Assembly (NCBI GenBank): GCA_038148895.1
Contig: JBBVGQ010000001.1
Reading direction: 5' to 3' (one strand)
DNA from: Tamlana sp038148895
Lineage (GTDB): Bacteria > Bacteroidota > Bacteroidia > Flavobacteriales > Flavobacteriaceae
DNA length: 64,000 bases
The position numbers were made by a program, and so were the translations under genes. This document shows, piece after piece, positions 61,925-64,000 of the stretch (position 1 is its first letter; the number at the start of each line of letters is the position of its first letter). Below the pieces are notes generated by a model. It did no database searches and was not told the origin of the DNA. It worked only from the letters and a program-made list of their open reading frames with translations.

Positions 61925-63778
61925 ATGGGAGATTTGAATGTTGCTAAACTTAAAACAAAAAAAGATAGGGCCAACTACATACACCATCTGTTAAATGATA
62001 TTAAGGCTTTAGATTTGATGTGTGAAAAAGGACTGATTGAAGATGGTCCGTTACGTATTGGGGCAGAACAGGAGTTTTGTATTGTGAACAATGAGTTTTT
62101 ACCTGTAAATAAGTCGTTGGAACTACTTGAAGATATTAACGACGAACACTTTACTACGGAAATAAGCAACTATAATCTTGAAATAAACTTAGATGCCTTT
62201 CAGTTGGGGTCAGACAGTTTTTCTAAACTGCACGAACAGTTGGATGAATTGTTTAATAAAGCGAAGCAGGCGGCTTCCAAAAAGAATACAAAACTTATTT
62301 TAACGGGCATTTTGCCATCACTTTCAGTCAATAATGTAGATGAAAAAAGCATGACTGCGGTTGAGCGCTATTCCTTTTTGAACGAGGCCATAAAACAACA
62401 CAGAAGGAAAAGTTTTGACATCCACATCAAGGGTGTTGATGAGCTTAATTTATTGCACGATTCCGTTATGTTGGAAGGTTGCAACACAAGCTTTCAAGTA
62501 CATTTGCAATTAAGCCCAAAAACATTTGTTGACGACTATAATTGGGCACAGGCCATTGCGGGGCCAATTTTGAGTGCTTGTACAAATTCACCTATTCTGT
62601 TTGGTAAAGAATTGTGGAGCGAAACCAGAATTGCATTATTCACTCAAAGTATTGATACGCGGGCTAATTCCTATTTGTTGAATGAAAAACAGTCGCGCGT
62701 AAGTTTTGGCAATCATTGGCAAACAGGTTCCATTTCGGATATTTTTAAAGATAACATTTCAAGGTTCAGAAGTTTTTTAACCACCCATTTTATAAAGGAT
62801 AGTGTTGAAATGATAGAAAACAATGAAACCCCAAAGTTGCGGGCACTTGGTTTGCATAATGGCACAGTCTATCCATGGAACAGGGTTTGTTATGGCGTCA
62901 TAGATGGAAAACCTAACCTTAGGATTGAAAACAGATACCTTCCCTCGGGACCAACTACTATTGATGAAATTGCCAATATGATGTTTTGGGTAGGTGTTAT
63001 GTTGGGTAAACCAAAAAAATATGAAAACATCCACAAACAGTGGGATTTTAAAGATGTTAAAACCAACTTTTTCAATGCAGCACGATATGGCTCCGCCACC
63101 CAATTTTATTGGAACGGTAAATATATTCCGAGTCAAGACCTTATTTTAAACGAACTGTTGCCCATGGCTTATAAAGGGCTCTATAGATATGGTGTAACGC
63201 CCAAGGATGCAGAGTATTATTTAAAGGTGATTAAAGACCGTGTTCGTGGAAACAATGGTTCAGAGTGGCTTACGAGAAACTTTAGAGCTTTATTACAAAC
63301 CCATAAAAGATTTGAGGCCATGCAGGTGCTTACAGCAAATATGTACGAGAAACAAGAAAGGGGTTACCCCGTTTCAACTTGGGATAAGCTTTACCCAAAA
63401 AACGATGCAAAATTCATTAAGACCAAATTGGTGAAACACGCCATGAGTTCAGATATTTTTTCTGTTGATAAAAATGATAGCATTGAGCTAGTTTTAAATA
63501 TTATGAAATGGAAGAACATTCACCACTTACCAGTTATAAACACCGATAGCGGTCTTGTTGGGCTATTAACTTGGACAGATGTTGAAACCTATTTGGGTCA
63601 ACCGAAGAGACAGAATTCTAGTGTTTCCAAATTAATGAAAACAGAACTTTTAACAACAGGAGAATACACCACGTTGGAAGAAGCCAAACGGTTGATGACC
63701 GATAATGCCGTTGGTTGTCTTCCTGTTGTAAAGGATAACAAACTTGTTGGTTTAATTACGAAGAACGATTTAGACTAA
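61925..63778 (+). CDS. GCS2-type ligase fused to a CBS pair
   Basis: A 617-aa protein in which a glutamate-cysteine-ligase-like (GCS2, COG2170) domain occupies about residues 35-480, with LRIGAEQEFCIVNNEFLPVN holding the metal-binding Glu residues and TRNFRALLQTHKRF near its end. Two CBS domains follow (about 495-617, MSSDIFSVDKNDSIELVLNI and AVGCLPVVKDNKLVGLITKN), likely adenine-nucleotide sensors. The start is the ATG at 61925; a GTG at 61919 is an alternative. It is followed at 67 bp by an AstE/AspA-type hydrolase gene, a partnership I recall from amidoligase clusters. The amide product is not known; glutathione synthesis is possible but not favoured. Confidence 0.85.
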   Translation: MGDLNVAKLKTKKDRANYIHHLLNDIKALDLMCEKGLIEDGPLRIGAEQEFCIVNNEFLPVNKSLELLEDINDEHFTTEISNYNLEINLDAFQLGSDSFSKLHEQLDELFNKAKQAASKKNTKLILTGILPSLSVNNVDEKSMTAVERYSFLNEAIKQHRRKSFDIHIKGVDELNLLHDSVMLEGCNTSFQVHLQLSPKTFVDDYNWAQAIAGPILSACTNSPILFGKELWSETRIALFTQSIDTRANSYLLNEKQSRVSFGNHWQTGSISDIFKDNISRFRSFLTTHFIKDSVEMIENNETPKLRALGLHNGTVYPWNRVCYGVIDGKPNLRIENRYLPSGPTTIDEIANMMFWVGVMLGKPKKYENIHKQWDFKDVKTNFFNAARYGSATQFYWNGKYIPSQDLILNELLPMAYKGLYRYGVTPKDAEYYLKVIKDRVRGNNGSEWLTRNFRALLQTHKRFEAMQVLTANMYEKQERGYPVSTWDKLYPKNDAKFIKTKLVKHAMSSDIFSVDKNDSIELVLNIMKWKNIHHLPVINTDSGLVGLLTWTDVETYLGQPKRQNSSVSKLMKTELLTTGEYTTLEEAKRLMTDNAVGCLPVVKDNKLVGLITKNDLD

Positions 63779-63845
63779 AAAAACCAAGTAGTCAAATTTG
63801 CTTCTTCCATTAGAAAGCAGTTCAGCTAATTTAAGATAGCGCATC

Positions 63846-64000
63846 ATGATTGATTTATATAGCAAAGCACTAAGTTCTAGTTTAAAAGTTGACCGAATAT
63901 TGGGAAAAATAGAAGGCTCAGAACTCGGTCCTACGGTTGTTTTTTTTGGCGGTATTCATGGCAATGAAAATTCTGGTGTTTTTGCCTTAAAGGATGTGTT
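63846..64000 (+). CDS. AstE/AspA-type zinc amidohydrolase, N-terminal part
   Basis: The frame opens with ATG at 63846 (MIDLYSKALSSSLKVDRILG) and runs off the window, 51 residues visible. FFGGIHGNENSG carries the zinc ligands H and E of the succinylglutamate desuccinylase/aspartoacylase family (GG-x-HG-N-E). Its position after a GCS2-CBS ligase on the same strand suggests joint function in making or breaking an amide. A typical member is 300-400 aa, so most of the protein is outside. Confidence 0.8.
   Translation, partial: MIDLYSKALSSSLKVDRILGKIEGSELGPTVVFFGGIHGNENSGVFALKDV

Overview
The window is a chromosomal segment of a Flavobacteriaceae-type bacterium (Bacteroidota), most likely marine. 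The evidence is low GC, promoters with the Bacteroidota -7 box TAnnTTTG, SusC/SusD proteins, several type IX secretion (T9SS) C-terminal sorting domains, gliding-type CHU_C tails, and housekeeping genes of flavobacterial type. I cannot name the genus. No mobile element, CRISPR array or rRNA was seen. One tRNA (Cys) is present.

Layout. 1-17 kb is mainly housekeeping: mnmG (partial, with a perfect parS-like palindrome just upstream), ybeY, a giant DUF4175 membrane protein, gltX, a beta-barrel protein, an SPFH protein, a triple-repeat secreted protein, a NarL-type two-component pair, a FemAB-like transferase, DUF1761, glnS, folB, tRNA-Cys, an orphan lipoprotein and a LysE exporter. 17-50 kb is one large polysaccharide utilisation locus (PUL), entirely on the minus strand. 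50-64 kb returns to mixed functions: a GIN-domain protein, a YbjQ protein, rnr, a propeller-repeat T9SS protein, rpiB, a CDF metal exporter, an ElaA-like acetyltransferase, an LRR T9SS protein, a double OmpA protein, an S41 protease, rnpA, a GCS2-CBS ligase and the start of an AstE/AspA-type hydrolase.

The PUL fits beta-1,3-glucan (laminarin). A membrane-bound sensor-regulator (46890-49706) is followed by three transcription units. Unit A (46661 to 39070) encodes SusC, SusD and two surface glycan-binding lipoproteins. Unit B (38689 to 22773) encodes a hydrolase fused to an outer-membrane barrel, a binding lipoprotein, a GH16 laminarinase, a PKD/CBM lipoprotein, a GH149-like phosphorylase, a GH17 lipoprotein, a GH30 lipoprotein, an MFS sugar transporter and a cytoplasmic GH17. 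Unit C (22411 to 17167) encodes a secreted binding protein and a multimodular GH81 endoglucanase. The inferred flow is: GH81 and GH16 cut outside the cell, SusCD imports, lipoprotein GH17 and GH30 trim and debranch in the periplasm, MFS takes products to the cytoplasm, and GH149 plus cytosolic GH17 finish them there.

The most notable new signal is regulatory. All three PUL units carry an 8-3-8 direct repeat (TGTnTGTT/TGTTGTGG/TGTATAGG type halves, 11-bp period) exactly 31 nt upstream of a TAnnTTTR box, plus a second copy in opposite orientation 124-136 bp further upstream. A related copy precedes the regulator gene itself. This defines a candidate laminarin regulon operator.
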